NCBI RefSeq assembly: GCF_001693515.2
Contig: NZ_CP042968.1
Coordinates: 2,976,001 to 3,040,000 of the forward strand
Direction: 5' to 3'
DNA: 64,000 bases
DNA from: Bradyrhizobium paxllaeri
GTDB lineage: Bacteria; Pseudomonadota; Alphaproteobacteria; Rhizobiales; Xanthobacteraceae
Part shown: positions 46,788 to 55,496 of the stretch, in pieces
Position numbering within the stretch: the first letter of the stretch is position 1
Layout of the letters: each line of letters starts with the position of its first letter
Made by a program: the position numbers and the translations under genes
The notes under the pieces: model-generated
The model's database searches: none
What the model saw: the letters and a program-made list of their open reading frames with translations, nothing else
Told to the model about the DNA's origin: nothing

Positions 46788-48281
46788 TCAGTCGAAATCC
46801 AGAAAACCCGGCCGGGACGAGATCGGCGGCTGACGGCGCAGCCATTCGAGATCGGGGACGGGACGGGCCGTCTCCGGATTGGCGCCAAGCAGGGCCTCGA
46901 TGCCGCGGGCAACCGCAAGCGTCGCGGCATCGCCGCCGCGCGGGCCGATGATCTGGATGCCGAACGGCAATCCGGCGCCATCGCGGCCGGCCGGTATCGC
47001 CACCACCGGATGTCCGGCATTGGTCGCGGCATAGGCCATCGCCAGCCAGTGGAAATAGCTCTTCGTCGGCGTGCCGTCGATCATGGCCGGGTAGAGCTCC
47101 GACCATGGCCGCGGGCTGATGGTGACCGCAGGCGCAACGACAAAATCGTGTTCGCCGAAGAATTGCTGCCAGCTTCGATAGAGCGCGGTCTGCAACGACA
47201 GCGCACGCGCGACGTCGAGAGCGGAGTAGCCGAGTCCCTCGGCGACGTTGTCGCGGATATTGGGGCCGACCTTGTCAGGATATTTTTCCGCTAGCTCGCG
47301 GTGACGGCCGAGGAATGCGACGGCGCGCAGGACCCGGAACACTTCGTCGGCATGGGTGCAGTCGGGATGAGTCCATTCGACGCTGCGGAAGGCCGATCCG
47401 AATGTCGCTAGCTTGTTCTTGAACGTCTCGGCGATAGCGCGCTCCGTCGGCGCGAATCCGAAATCCGTCGTCGCCGCGATGCGCAAGGTGGCGAGATCGA
47501 TGTCAGGCGGATGGCGATAGGCCTCGCTCACAGGCGTTCCGCCGGCATGAAGGATCGCCGACAACGGATCGCGCGCGTCGCGATCCAGCATGTAGGAAAG
47601 CATCAGGCAGGCGTCGGATACGTTTCGCGCCATCGGCCCGAGCTGCGAGATCTGCAGCCACGCCATGTTGCGGCTGTTGCTGGCGATCAGCCCGGGCGAG
47701 GGGCGGAATCCGACGACACCGCAAAAGGCGGCGGGATTCCTGACCGAGCCGCCGGTGTCCGAACCGGTCGCCAGCGGCACCATGCCTGTGGCAAGCGCGA
47801 CCGCTGATCCACCGGACGAGCCGGCGGCGGAGCGCTCGGGATCGAACGGATTGCCGGTGGCGCCATGAAGCGCGTTGCGGGTGTTGCCGCCTGCGCCCCA
47901 TTCGGGGACGTTGGTCTTGCCGACGACGATGGCGCCGGCGCGCTTGAGCATCGCGACAACAGCTTCGTCCTCGGCTGCGATGTTGTCGGCGAACAGCACG
48001 CTGCCAAAGCTCGTCGGCAGGCCCTTGGCGTCGATCAGGTCCTTGACGGCGAGCGGGAGCCCATGCAGCGGCCCGAGCGCATCGCCGCGCATCACGGCGG
48101 CCTCGCTCTCCCGCGCCGCGGCGCGCGCCGTATCGAACGAGCGCGCGATGATCGCGTTGACGGCGGGATCGATCGCCTCGATCCGCCGGATGCAACTGTC
48201 CATCAGTTCGACCGGCGAAAGCTTGCGCTCGCCGATCAGCGCCCGCGCCGTTACCGCGGGCAGATCGCACGGCTCGGTCAT
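46788..48281 (-). CDS. Amidase signature family hydrolase
   Basis: 497 residues. The Ser-cisSer-Lys triad is visible: Lys80 (LAVKDL), Ser155 (GSSGGSA) and nucleophile Ser179 (GSDTGGSVR). Family members hydrolyse amides, aryl amides or act on glutamine in tRNA-dependent transamidation; the lack of gatB/gatC neighbours points to a catabolic amidase. It starts 7 nt after the Bug-type receptor gene, so the two are an operon, suggesting uptake and hydrolysis of an amide or related acid. Confidence 0.9.
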   Translation of the reverse strand: MTEPCDLPAVTARALIGERKLSPVELMDSCIRRIEAIDPAVNAIIARSFDTARAAARESEAAVMRGDALGPLHGLPLAVKDLIDAKGLPTSFGSVLFADNIAAEDEAVVAMLKRAGAIVVGKTNVPEWGAGGNTRNALHGATGNPFDPERSAAGSSGGSAVALATGMVPLATGSDTGGSVRNPAAFCGVVGFRPSPGLIASNSRNMAWLQISQLGPMARNVSDACLMLSYMLDRDARDPLSAILHAGGTPVSEAYRHPPDIDLATLRIAATTDFGFAPTERAIAETFKNKLATFGSAFRSVEWTHPDCTHADEVFRVLRAVAFLGRHRELAEKYPDKVGPNIRDNVAEGLGYSALDVARALSLQTALYRSWQQFFGEHDFVVAPAVTISPRPWSELYPAMIDGTPTKSYFHWLAMAYAATNAGHPVVAIPAGRDGAGLPFGIQIIGPRGGDAATLAVARGIEALLGANPETARPVPDLEWLRRQPPISSRPGFLDFD

Positions 48282-48288
48282 GTCAGGA

Positions 48289-49266
48289 TTACTCTTCCTT
48301 GATCCCGCCCTTGAGGGCCAGTTCTTTCATCTCCGCCGTTTCCTTGGCGATGAATCCCGGCCAGTCCGGATAGCGCTTGAAGCCGGGTTCGTAGCCAACC
48401 TTCTTGAAACGCTCGATCACCGACGGACTTGCGATCGCTTCTTCCAGCACCGAGGCCAGCCGGTCGCGAACGGCCGGCGGAATTCCCTTGGGCGCCACCA
48501 CGGTGCCCCAGGAGACGAGGTCGATTTTGGGATAGCCGAGTTCGGCAAGCGTCGGAACCTCGGGCAGAAACGGCGAGCGCTTGGCGGAGAACACCGCGAG
48601 CGGCCGGACCGTGCCGGCTTCGAGCTGCGGCCTGATCGCGATCACGGTGTCGACGTGATACTCGATGTGCTTGCCCATCAGGTCGTTCATCGCCGGCGCG
48701 CTGCCCTTGTAGGGCAAATGCACCATCTTGATGCCGGCGCTCGATTTGAACAGCTCGCCGGCAAAATGCGAAATGGTCGCGACCCCGAAGGAGGCCAGCG
48801 ACAGCTTGTCGGGATTGGCCTTGGCGGCGGCGACCAGCGCCGCGACGTCCTTGATCGGATTGTCGCGATGGGTAACCAGCACCATGGTCAATGTGCCGGT
48901 CTGGGCGATCGGCTCGAAGTCCTTCGCGCTGTCGTAAGGCACGTTCTCCTTCACCGCATTCTGCAGGGTGAAGGTCGAATTCGAGCTGGAGAACAGGGTG
49001 TATCCGTCGGGCGCCGCGCTGGCGGCTTCCTTGGCGGCGATCGTGGTGCCGCCACCGGGGCGGTTGAGCACGATCACCGGCTTGCCCAAGCGCGACTCGA
49101 GTTCGCCGGCAATGATGCGCCCGACGACATCGGAGGCGCCGCCCGCCGGGAAGGGCACGATCAACTGCAGCGGCTTTTCGGGGTAGCTGCCTTGTGCGGC
49201 CGATATCGACGGGCAACCCGCCACACCGGCCGTCGCGAGCGCGGCCGCCAGAAACATCCGTACCAT
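48289..49266 (-). CDS. Bug-type tripartite tricarboxylate transporter substrate-binding protein (TctC family)
   Basis: 325 residues. The mature region starts SYPEKPLQLIVPFPAGGASDVVGRI, the family hallmark, and includes NRPGGGTTIA and DGYTLF. The signal peptide contains AGVAGC (lipobox-like, Cys18) and also a possible AxA site further on, so it may be a lipoprotein or a soluble periplasmic protein. Bug receptors bind carboxylates or amide-related compounds. AGGAGG lies 10 nt before the ATG at 49266. No TctA/TctB permease genes are adjacent, as is usual for orphan Bug proteins. Operon partner: the amidase downstream. Confidence 0.9.
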   Translation of the reverse strand: MVRMFLAAALATAGVAGCPSISAAQGSYPEKPLQLIVPFPAGGASDVVGRIIAGELESRLGKPVIVLNRPGGGTTIAAKEAASAAPDGYTLFSSSNSTFTLQNAVKENVPYDSAKDFEPIAQTGTLTMVLVTHRDNPIKDVAALVAAAKANPDKLSLASFGVATISHFAGELFKSSAGIKMVHLPYKGSAPAMNDLMGKHIEYHVDTVIAIRPQLEAGTVRPLAVFSAKRSPFLPEVPTLAELGYPKIDLVSWGTVVAPKGIPPAVRDRLASVLEEAIASPSVIERFKKVGYEPGFKRYPDWPGFIAKETAEMKELALKGGIKEE

Positions 49267-49291
49267 TCGAAACAGGCCTCCTGTCTTCCTT

Positions 49292-49318
49292 AACCCCGGC
49301 AATTCGCGCCGGGGTTTT
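49292..49318. terminator. Probable terminator between the oxidoreductase and Bug genes
   Basis: 9-bp arms AACCCCGGC (49292-49300) / GCCGGGGTT (49308-49316) around AATTCGC. The T-run is on the + strand side, whereas both neighbouring genes are on the - strand, so its efficiency there is doubtful. Confidence 0.4.
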
Positions 49319-49393
49319 AGGCGACAGCCGTCCCGGATCGATGGAATAGCGTCCCTTGAATCGACGTCCCGATCAACCCTGTTTGTTAGGCCG

Positions 49394-50407
49394 TTACCAG
49401 CCCTCCAGCACGATCTTGCCGCGGGACTTGCCGCTTTCCAAAAGCGCATGCGCACGCTTGAGGTTAGCCGCGTTGATGGTGCCAAAGGTCTGGTCGAGCG
49501 TGGTCCGGAGCACGCCCTTGTCGAGCAGGTCTGCCACGTCGTTGAGCAGGTAATGCTGCGCGATCATGTCCGCAGTCTGGAACGAGGAGCGCGTGAACAT
49601 CGATTCCCAGTGCACCGAGATCGCCTTGCCCTTGAAGGTGCTCATCGTGAATTCCGGGGGATCATCGATCAGGCCGAACTTGCCCTGCGGCGCCATGAAG
49701 TCCGCGATCGCCTTGTAGTGCTGGTCGGTGAAGGTCAGGCTGGCGACGAGGCCGACCGGCGGCAGTTTCAGCTTCTCGATCTGCTCCTTCATCGGCTTGC
49801 CATGATCGATCACGGCATGCGCGCCGAGGTCGAGGCACCATTTTTGCGATTCCGGCCGCGTGGCGGTGGCGACGACCGTAAGGCCGGTGAGGCGGCGCGC
49901 GAGCTGGATCAGGATCGAGCCGACGCCACCGGCGCCGCCGGTGATCAGGAGCGTACGCGCATCGAGGCTCTTGCCAGGTACGGCGCCAAGCCGATCGAAC
50001 AGCAATTCCCACGCAGTGATCGAAGTCAGCGGCAGTGCTGCGGCCTGCGCGAACGACAGCGATTTCGGCTTGTTGCCGGCGATCCGCTCGTCGACCAGGT
50101 GAAATTCCGCGTTGGTGCCCTGGCGCAGGATCGAGCCGGCGTAGAACACTTCGTCGCCCGGCTTGAAGAGGGAGACATCCGGCCCGACGGCATCGACGAT
50201 GCCGGCGGCGTCATAGCCGAGGATTTTGGTCTCGCCCTCGGGCGGGGCGGCGCGCTTGCGGACCTTGTAATCGACCGGGTTGGCGGAGATCGCCTTGACC
50301 GCGACCCTGATGTCGCGGCCCTTCGGTTCCGGCTTGGCGGCGTCAAAGTCGAACAGCGATTGCGCGTCCTCGATGGGGAGCGATTTTTTGTATCCGACGG
50401 CCTTCAT
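49394..50407 (-). CDS. Zinc-type alcohol dehydrogenase-like / quinone oxidoreductase family protein
   Basis: 337 residues of the medium-chain dehydrogenase/reductase superfamily. The N-terminal GroES-like domain includes ANPVDYKVR and GYDAAGIVDAVG. The Rossmann domain has ITGGAGGVGSILIQLA (about 153-169). Zinc-binding Cys/His residues of true alcohol dehydrogenases are absent, as in quinone oxidoreductases, so it is likely zinc-independent and NADPH-linked. AGGAGAA precedes the ATG. It is divergent from an HxlR regulator with about 128 nt between them, so probably under its control and induced by electrophiles or quinones. Confidence 0.9.
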   Translation of the reverse strand: MKAVGYKKSLPIEDAQSLFDFDAAKPEPKGRDIRVAVKAISANPVDYKVRKRAAPPEGETKILGYDAAGIVDAVGPDVSLFKPGDEVFYAGSILRQGTNAEFHLVDERIAGNKPKSLSFAQAAALPLTSITAWELLFDRLGAVPGKSLDARTLLITGGAGGVGSILIQLARRLTGLTVVATATRPESQKWCLDLGAHAVIDHGKPMKEQIEKLKLPPVGLVASLTFTDQHYKAIADFMAPQGKFGLIDDPPEFTMSTFKGKAISVHWESMFTRSSFQTADMIAQHYLLNDVADLLDKGVLRTTLDQTFGTINAANLKRAHALLESGKSRGKIVLEGW

Positions 50408-50535
50408 GTCCGTTTCTCCTGCCTTGCGTGGGGATGGCTGCCTAACTGTCGCGCTGGCATCGGATTGGCAAGTACTGTAAATTCGGGGAACTAGTCCCTG
50501 TTTGGATACTATTGGGAAAACTCCCGGAAAATCTC
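50408..50535. promoter_or_regulatory. Divergent control region of the oxidoreductase and HxlR genes
   Basis: 128 nt shared by two divergent genes. It contains the near-palindrome GGGGAACTAGTCCC (50485-50498, centred on ACTAGT), and AGTACT (50470-50475) and ATACT (50516-50520) half-sites nearby. It is a candidate HxlR operator; no specific promoter could be fixed. Confidence 0.35.
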
Positions 50536-50913
50536 ATGAAACGGCGAAATTTTGCCCGGCGGCCGGGCTGCGCGGTAGAAGCCACGCTCGACCTGATCGA
50601 CGGCAAGTGGAAGGGCGTGATCCTGTTTCATCTCTTGGCCGGCACCCAGCGCTTCGGGGAGTTGCGGCGGCGGATGCCCGGGATTACCCAGCGCATGCTG
50701 ACCAAGCAGCTTCGGGCGCTTGAGGAGGACAAGCTCGTGATCCGCAAGGTCTATGCCGAGGTGCCGCCGCGAGTCGAATATACGCTGTCCGAGATCGGCG
50801 AGAGCCTGCGTCCCGTGATCGAGACGCTCAGGGCATGGGGCGAGGGCCATCAGGAACGACTATCTTGTGGGCCTGCATCCGACAGCGTCAAGGAGCCCGA
50901 TCGCGCCGCGTAG
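50536..50913 (+). CDS. HxlR-family transcriptional regulator
   Basis: 125 residues. Winged-helix pattern of HxlR: CAVEATLDLIDGKWKGVILFHLL onset with a conserved Cys, then RFGELRRRMPGITQRMLTKQLRALEED (recognition helix) and VEYTLSEIGESLRPVI. HxlR proteins sense aldehydes, quinones or other electrophiles, often through the N-terminal Cys (here near residue 11). The ATG at 50536 is preferred over a TTG eight codons upstream. The divergent oxidoreductase is the likely target. Confidence 0.92.
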   Translation: MKRRNFARRPGCAVEATLDLIDGKWKGVILFHLLAGTQRFGELRRRMPGITQRMLTKQLRALEEDKLVIRKVYAEVPPRVEYTLSEIGESLRPVIETLRAWGEGHQERLSCGPASDSVKEPDRAA

Positions 50914-50995
50914 CTGCCGTTATATGTACCGCTTTATCTTCTCTCGTTGCCGCCCCGCATCTATATGTGTGGCGCTCAGTTCCGGGATTTTCGAG

Positions 50996-52390
50996 ATGAA
51001 TTTGATCCGCTCTTTCGCCTTGCTGCTGGCTTCAGTGGTCGTTGCAACGCCTGCGCTGGCGCAGGAGAGGCGCGTGCCGTCCTCCGGCGCCGAGCTGCGG
51101 CTGTCCTATGCGCCGATCGTGCAGCGCGCGCAGCCGGCGGTGGTGAACGTCTATGCCGCCAAGACCGTGCAGAACCGCAACCCGCTGCTGGACGACCCAG
51201 TCTTCCGCCGCTTCTTCGGCGTCCCCGGCATGCAGCCCGAGCAGATGCAGCGCTCGCTGGGGTCGGGCGTGATGGTCGATGCGTCCGGCCTCGTCGTCAC
51301 CAACAACCACGTCATCGAGGGCGCCGATCAGGTAAAAATCTCGCTCGCCGACAAGCGCGAGTTCGAGGCCGAGATCGTGCTCAAGGACAGCCGCACCGAT
51401 CTCGCTGTGCTGCGCGTCAAGGACGGCAAGGAGAAATTCGCCACATTGGACTTTGCCAATTCCGATGAGTTGCTGGTCGGCGATGTCGTGCTCGCGATCG
51501 GCAATCCCTTCGGCGTCGGTCAGACCGTGACCCACGGCATCGTCTCCGCCTTGGCCCGCACCAAGGTCGGCATCACCGACTACCAGTTCTTCATCCAGAC
51601 CGATGCTGCGATCAACCCCGGCAATTCCGGCGGCGCGCTGGTCGACATGACCGGCAAGCTGGTCGGCATCAACACCGCGATCTTCTCGCGCTCCGGCGGC
51701 TCGCAGGGTATCGGCTTTGCTATCCCTGCCAACATGGTGCGCGTCGTGGTGGCGTCCGCCAAGAGCGGCGGCAAGGCCGTCAAGCGGCCGTGGCTGGGGG
51801 CGAAGCTGCAGGCGGTGACGCCTGAAATCGCCGACACGTTGGGACTGAAACTGCCGAACGGCGCCTTGATCGCCAATGTCGCGCCGAACTCTCCGGCCGC
51901 GCGCGCCGGGCTGAAGCCGTCGGACCTGATCGTCGCGATCGAGGGGCAGACGATCGACGATCCCAACGCGTTCGACTACCGCTTCGCCACGCGGCAGCTC
52001 GGCGGCTCGGCGCAGATCGATGTGCAACGCGCCGGAAAGATCGTCAAGGTCACGGTGCCGCTGGAGACCGCGCCCGACACCAACCGCGACGAAATCGTGC
52101 TCACCGGGCGCTCGCCGTTCCAGGGCGCCAAGGTCGCCAACATTTCGCCGGCGGTCGCCGACGAACTGCATCTGGATTCCCAGACCGAGGGCGTGGTGGT
52201 GATCGATCTCGCCGATGGCGGCACCGCGGCCAGCGTCGGTTTCCAGAAGGGCGACATCATCCTGGCGGTCAACAACCAGAAGATCGCCAAGACCAGCGAT
52301 CTCGACAAGGCGTCAAAAGCGTCGTCCAGGCTCTGGCGCATCGTCGTGGTGCGCGGCGGCCAGCAGATCAACGTGACGCTGGGCGGATGA
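50996..52390 (+). CDS. Periplasmic DegP/DegQ-type serine protease with two PDZ domains
   Basis: 464 residues. Signal peptide 1-22 (ending TPALA). Trypsin-like domain with catalytic His105 (TNNHVIEG), Asp135 (SRTDLAVL) and Ser211 (NPGNSGGAL), followed by two PDZ domains (about 285-370 and 385-460). It degrades misfolded periplasmic proteins. The start is fixed by the signal peptide; the open frame upstream to 50867 covers the HxlR end. The stop overlaps the rarA start as ATGA. Confidence 0.94.
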   Translation: MNLIRSFALLLASVVVATPALAQERRVPSSGAELRLSYAPIVQRAQPAVVNVYAAKTVQNRNPLLDDPVFRRFFGVPGMQPEQMQRSLGSGVMVDASGLVVTNNHVIEGADQVKISLADKREFEAEIVLKDSRTDLAVLRVKDGKEKFATLDFANSDELLVGDVVLAIGNPFGVGQTVTHGIVSALARTKVGITDYQFFIQTDAAINPGNSGGALVDMTGKLVGINTAIFSRSGGSQGIGFAIPANMVRVVVASAKSGGKAVKRPWLGAKLQAVTPEIADTLGLKLPNGALIANVAPNSPAARAGLKPSDLIVAIEGQTIDDPNAFDYRFATRQLGGSAQIDVQRAGKIVKVTVPLETAPDTNRDEIVLTGRSPFQGAKVANISPAVADELHLDSQTEGVVVIDLADGGTAASVGFQKGDIILAVNNQKIAKTSDLDKASKASSRLWRIVVVRGGQQINVTLGG

Positions 52391-53724
52391 GCCCGAAGCA
52401 ACCCCGCGAGGCTGCCAATCTCTTTGCCGCGGCAGGGATGGAAGAGGACGCGCCGCGTCCGCTTCCCGACCGGCTGCGGCCGCGTTCGCTCGCCGATGTC
52501 GTCGGCCAGGATCACATCCTCGGTCCCGACGGCGCGCTGACGCGAATGCTGGAGACGCGCACGCTGGGTTCGCTGGTGTTCTGGGGACCGCCCGGCACCG
52601 GCAAGACCACGGTGGCGCGGCTCTTGGCCGATGCCACCGAACTGCATTTCGAGCAGATTTCAGCGGTGTTCTCCGGCGTCGCCGACCTGAAAAAAGTGTT
52701 CGACGCAGCGCGCGCCCGGCGCGAGATGGGCAAGGGCACGCTGCTGTTCGTCGACGAGGTGCACAGATTCAATCGCGCGCAGCAGGATTCGTTTCTGCCC
52801 GTGATGGAAGACGGCACCGTCGTGCTGGTCGGCGCCACCACGGAAAATCCCTCGTTCGAGCTCAACGCCGCGTTACTCTCGCGCGCGCGCGTCCTGGTGT
52901 TTCACTCGCTCGACGCCGCCGCGATCGAAAAGCTCTTTGCGCATGCCGAGAAGGTCGAGGGCAAAAAACTGCCGCTCGACGCGGAAGCGCGCGCTGTGCT
53001 GGTGCGGATGGCCGATGGCGATGGCCGCGCCTCGCTGACGCTGGTCGAAGAGGTCTGGCGCGCCGCGCGCAAGGACGAAATCTTCAACGCCGCGCAGTTG
53101 CAGGAAATCCTGCAGCGCCGCGCGCCGATCTACGACAAATCCGCCGACGGCCATTACAACCTGATTTCGGCGCTGCATAAGTCGGTCCGCGGCTCCGATC
53201 CCGATGCGGCGCTATATTACCTCGCGCGCATGCTGGACGCCGGCGAGGATCCGCTGTTTCTGGCGCGGCGCGTCGTGCGGATGGCGGTCGAGGATATCGG
53301 GCTTGCCGACCCGCAGGCGCTGGTGATCTGCAACGCCGCCAAGGATGCCTTCGACTTCCTCGGTCATCCCGAGGGCGAGCTCGCGATCGCGCAGGCCGTG
53401 ATCTATCTCGCCACCGCGCCGAAATCGAACGCCGCCTACAAGGCCTTTGGCGCGGCGATGCGGACGGCGAAGGAGGGCGGCTCGCTGCTGCCGCCAAAAC
53501 ACATTCTGAATTCGCCGACCAAGCTGATGAAGTCGGAAGGCTATGGCTCCGGCTACGAATATGATCATGACGCGCCGGACGCGTTTTCGGGGCAGGACTA
53601 TTTCCCGGAAGCGCTGGGACGGCAGACGTTTTACGATCCACCCGATCGCGGTTTCGAGCGTGAGATCCGCAAGCGGCTGGATTACTGGGCGAAGTTGCGT
53701 AGGGAGCGGGACAGGCGCGAATGA
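52387..53724 (+). CDS. rarA: Replication-associated recombination protein A (RarA/MgsA) AAA+ ATPase
   Basis: 445 residues. Walker A GPPGTGKTT (67-75), Walker B LLFVDEVHRF (119-128) and sensor GATTENPSFELN are typical. It is related to the clamp-loader family and acts at stalled replication forks with SSB. The start overlaps the DegP-like stop and its own stop overlaps the next gene, each as a 4-nt ATGA, so translation of the three is coupled. The C-terminal tetramerisation region (HYNLISALHKSVRGSDPDAALYYLARML) is complete. Confidence 0.95.
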   Translation: MSPKQPREAANLFAAAGMEEDAPRPLPDRLRPRSLADVVGQDHILGPDGALTRMLETRTLGSLVFWGPPGTGKTTVARLLADATELHFEQISAVFSGVADLKKVFDAARARREMGKGTLLFVDEVHRFNRAQQDSFLPVMEDGTVVLVGATTENPSFELNAALLSRARVLVFHSLDAAAIEKLFAHAEKVEGKKLPLDAEARAVLVRMADGDGRASLTLVEEVWRAARKDEIFNAAQLQEILQRRAPIYDKSADGHYNLISALHKSVRGSDPDAALYYLARMLDAGEDPLFLARRVVRMAVEDIGLADPQALVICNAAKDAFDFLGHPEGELAIAQAVIYLATAPKSNAAYKAFGAAMRTAKEGGSLLPPKHILNSPTKLMKSEGYGSGYEYDHDAPDAFSGQDYFPEALGRQTFYDPPDRGFEREIRKRLDYWAKLRRERDRRE

Positions 53725-54437
53725 ACGGGTTCGAGAAGTACTTCAGGCGGACGATCGGCGCCGTCGCATGCGTGATGATGCTGGCGTTGCCGCATACCGC
53801 GGTCGCGGAGACCGTCGAGGTGGCGCCCGGCGTGCAGGTCACCAAGCGAAGCTATACGGCGCCGACCAACGAGCAGCCGTTCTTCGGATTCGCGGCCAAG
53901 AACTCGGAAGAGAAAGCCTCTGATGAGAAATTCGTCAGCGCCATCATCGGGGCGACCGGCTCGCGCGAAAAGGCGTTTGAGGAAATCACCATGCGCGGCT
54001 GGCGGGCGGTCAACACCGGCAAGATACGCGAGGCCGCGCTGCGGTTTAACCAGGCGTACCTCATTTCACCCGAGCAGAGCGCCGTCTATCACGGCCTTGC
54101 GGTGGTCGCTCAGTTTCGCTTCAACAACCTCGATGCCGCGGACGAGCTGTTCAAGATTGCGCTCAAGCAGCCCAATCCGGTGAGGGCGCTGCGGGCCGAC
54201 TACGGCCGCCTCCTGTTGATCGCCAAGCGCCCGCGGGAGGCGCAGCCCGTGCTGGAGCAGGCGGTCAAGGACTCGCCGGACCTCGGCGATGCCTGGACCA
54301 ATCTCGCGGTGGCGCGCTTCCAGAATGGCGACGTGGCAGCGGCCTGCGCTGCGGCGGATGAAGCCGGCAAGAAGCGTCCGTCCAACAATTCCGGCAATGA
54401 TCTCGTCGCGGTGAGAAGCGCCGCGCAGTGCAAATAG
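53721..54437 (+). CDS. Secreted TPR-like protein
   Basis: 238 residues. A signal peptide (about 1-29, ending HTAVA) follows the start. A middle segment begins GWRAVNTGKIREAALRFNQAYLISPEQ and contains about three TPR-like units up to residue 220 (AVYHGLAVVAQFRFNNLDAADELFKIAL; DAWTNLAVARFQNGDVAAACAAA). Probably periplasmic, a scaffold for protein contacts. It overlaps rarA by 4 nt. Function unknown. Confidence 0.82.
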   Translation: MNGFEKYFRRTIGAVACVMMLALPHTAVAETVEVAPGVQVTKRSYTAPTNEQPFFGFAAKNSEEKASDEKFVSAIIGATGSREKAFEEITMRGWRAVNTGKIREAALRFNQAYLISPEQSAVYHGLAVVAQFRFNNLDAADELFKIALKQPNPVRALRADYGRLLLIAKRPREAQPVLEQAVKDSPDLGDAWTNLAVARFQNGDVAAACAAADEAGKKRPSNNSGNDLVAVRSAAQCK

Positions 54438-54449
54438 TGTTCGTGATGC

Positions 54450-54474
54450 GAGCGGGGCGCTACGCGCCCCGCTC
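54450..54474. terminator. Hairpin between convergent TPR and Lon-N genes
   Basis: Perfect 11-bp arms GAGCGGGGCGC (54450-54460) / GCGCCCCGCTC (54464-54474) around TAC. No T-run, so possibly a Rho-dependent or processing end for both convergent genes. Confidence 0.55.
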
Positions 54475-54481
54475 TGAGCAA

Positions 54482-55282
54482 TCAGTTCGCTTTGGCCGGT
54501 GAGTTCTCGCGCATCCAGCCGAGGATGGTCTGGAGCCTTGCGACCACATCTCCGGTTTCCAGGACCTGCTGCATCTTGTCGATTCCGACTTCCATCAGCT
54601 GAACCACGACATCGGCGAGCGCGCCCGGTTCGCCGGCGTAACGGTACAGCGACTGCGGCGGCGCGGTATTGGTGAAGCCCTGATACGCCTCAAAGATTTC
54701 GCGCGTGAGCATGAACGCTTCTGCGTCCAGGCCGCGCGTCTCTTTGATCGGCGCAACTTCGGCCGCCAGAAAGTCGCCGTCGACCGGCCGCACGATGGCG
54801 GTTCGTTCGAAACAGGAAACCTTCACGCGAAGGTCTCCGTGCGGCATCTCGGCGCGATGGATGATCTCGGCGAGGACGCCGACCGAATGAAGCGCGGCGA
54901 AGTCCGGGTCATCGTTGTCCGGCCGCTTCTGGGTGACGACCAGAATCCGCCCGCCATTGGCGGCTGCGCTCTCGATCGCACGTCGCGTCTTCTCGCGCCC
55001 GACAAAGATCGGCGTAATCAGTTGCGGAAAGAACACGACGTCCCGCATCGGCGCTACCGGAATCACGGTTCCGGCGCTGCGCGATCGGGCCTGCGATTTT
55101 GCGGCTTGAACGGAAACAGGTTGGCTCGACTGAATGGCCGCCGACAGCACGTTCCAATCGTGAAAGCCCAGGGTCCTTGCGACCAGTTCGAGGCTTTCGC
55201 TGTGGCTGACGGAGATCGATTTGAGTTTCAGCGCCTCGCGCAGCGTTTGCGCCATGGCCTTGGCATCGCGGAAATCACGCAT
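54482..55282 (-). CDS. Lon N-terminal (substrate-binding) domain protein with small N-terminal glyoxalase-related domain
   Basis: 266 residues. Residues 1-50 (RDFRDAKAMAQTLREALK then SHSESLELVARTLGFHDWNVLSAAI) match a short module often annotated as glyoxalase-related. From about 72 (VIPVAPMRDVVFFPQLITPIFVGREKTRRAIE) it is the substrate-binding domain of Lon protease, running to the C terminus. The AAA+ and protease domains are absent, so it cannot itself be a protease. Stand-alone Lon-N proteins exist but this N-terminal fusion is uncommon. AGAGG precedes the start. Function unknown. Confidence 0.82.
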   Translation of the reverse strand: MRDFRDAKAMAQTLREALKLKSISVSHSESLELVARTLGFHDWNVLSAAIQSSQPVSVQAAKSQARSRSAGTVIPVAPMRDVVFFPQLITPIFVGREKTRRAIESAAANGGRILVVTQKRPDNDDPDFAALHSVGVLAEIIHRAEMPHGDLRVKVSCFERTAIVRPVDGDFLAAEVAPIKETRGLDAEAFMLTREIFEAYQGFTNTAPPQSLYRYAGEPGALADVVVQLMEVGIDKMQQVLETGDVVARLQTILGWMRENSPAKAN

Positions 55283-55496
55283 GGGATAACCTCTGCTTCA
55301 GGCGAACGAGAATTGCGTCAGATGCTTGCGTTACTGACTCGTTCGCCGGGCAAAGGAGGCCGGGAGCGGCTCGATACGTTCGCCAAACCCAAAGGGTGCA
55401 AGCAGCGGGTCGTATCCACCCGATAAAAATATGCACGGTGCCTATAACGCTGTCAACGTGTGTCGTCGCTCTTCACACGCGTTCGAGAGCTATCGG

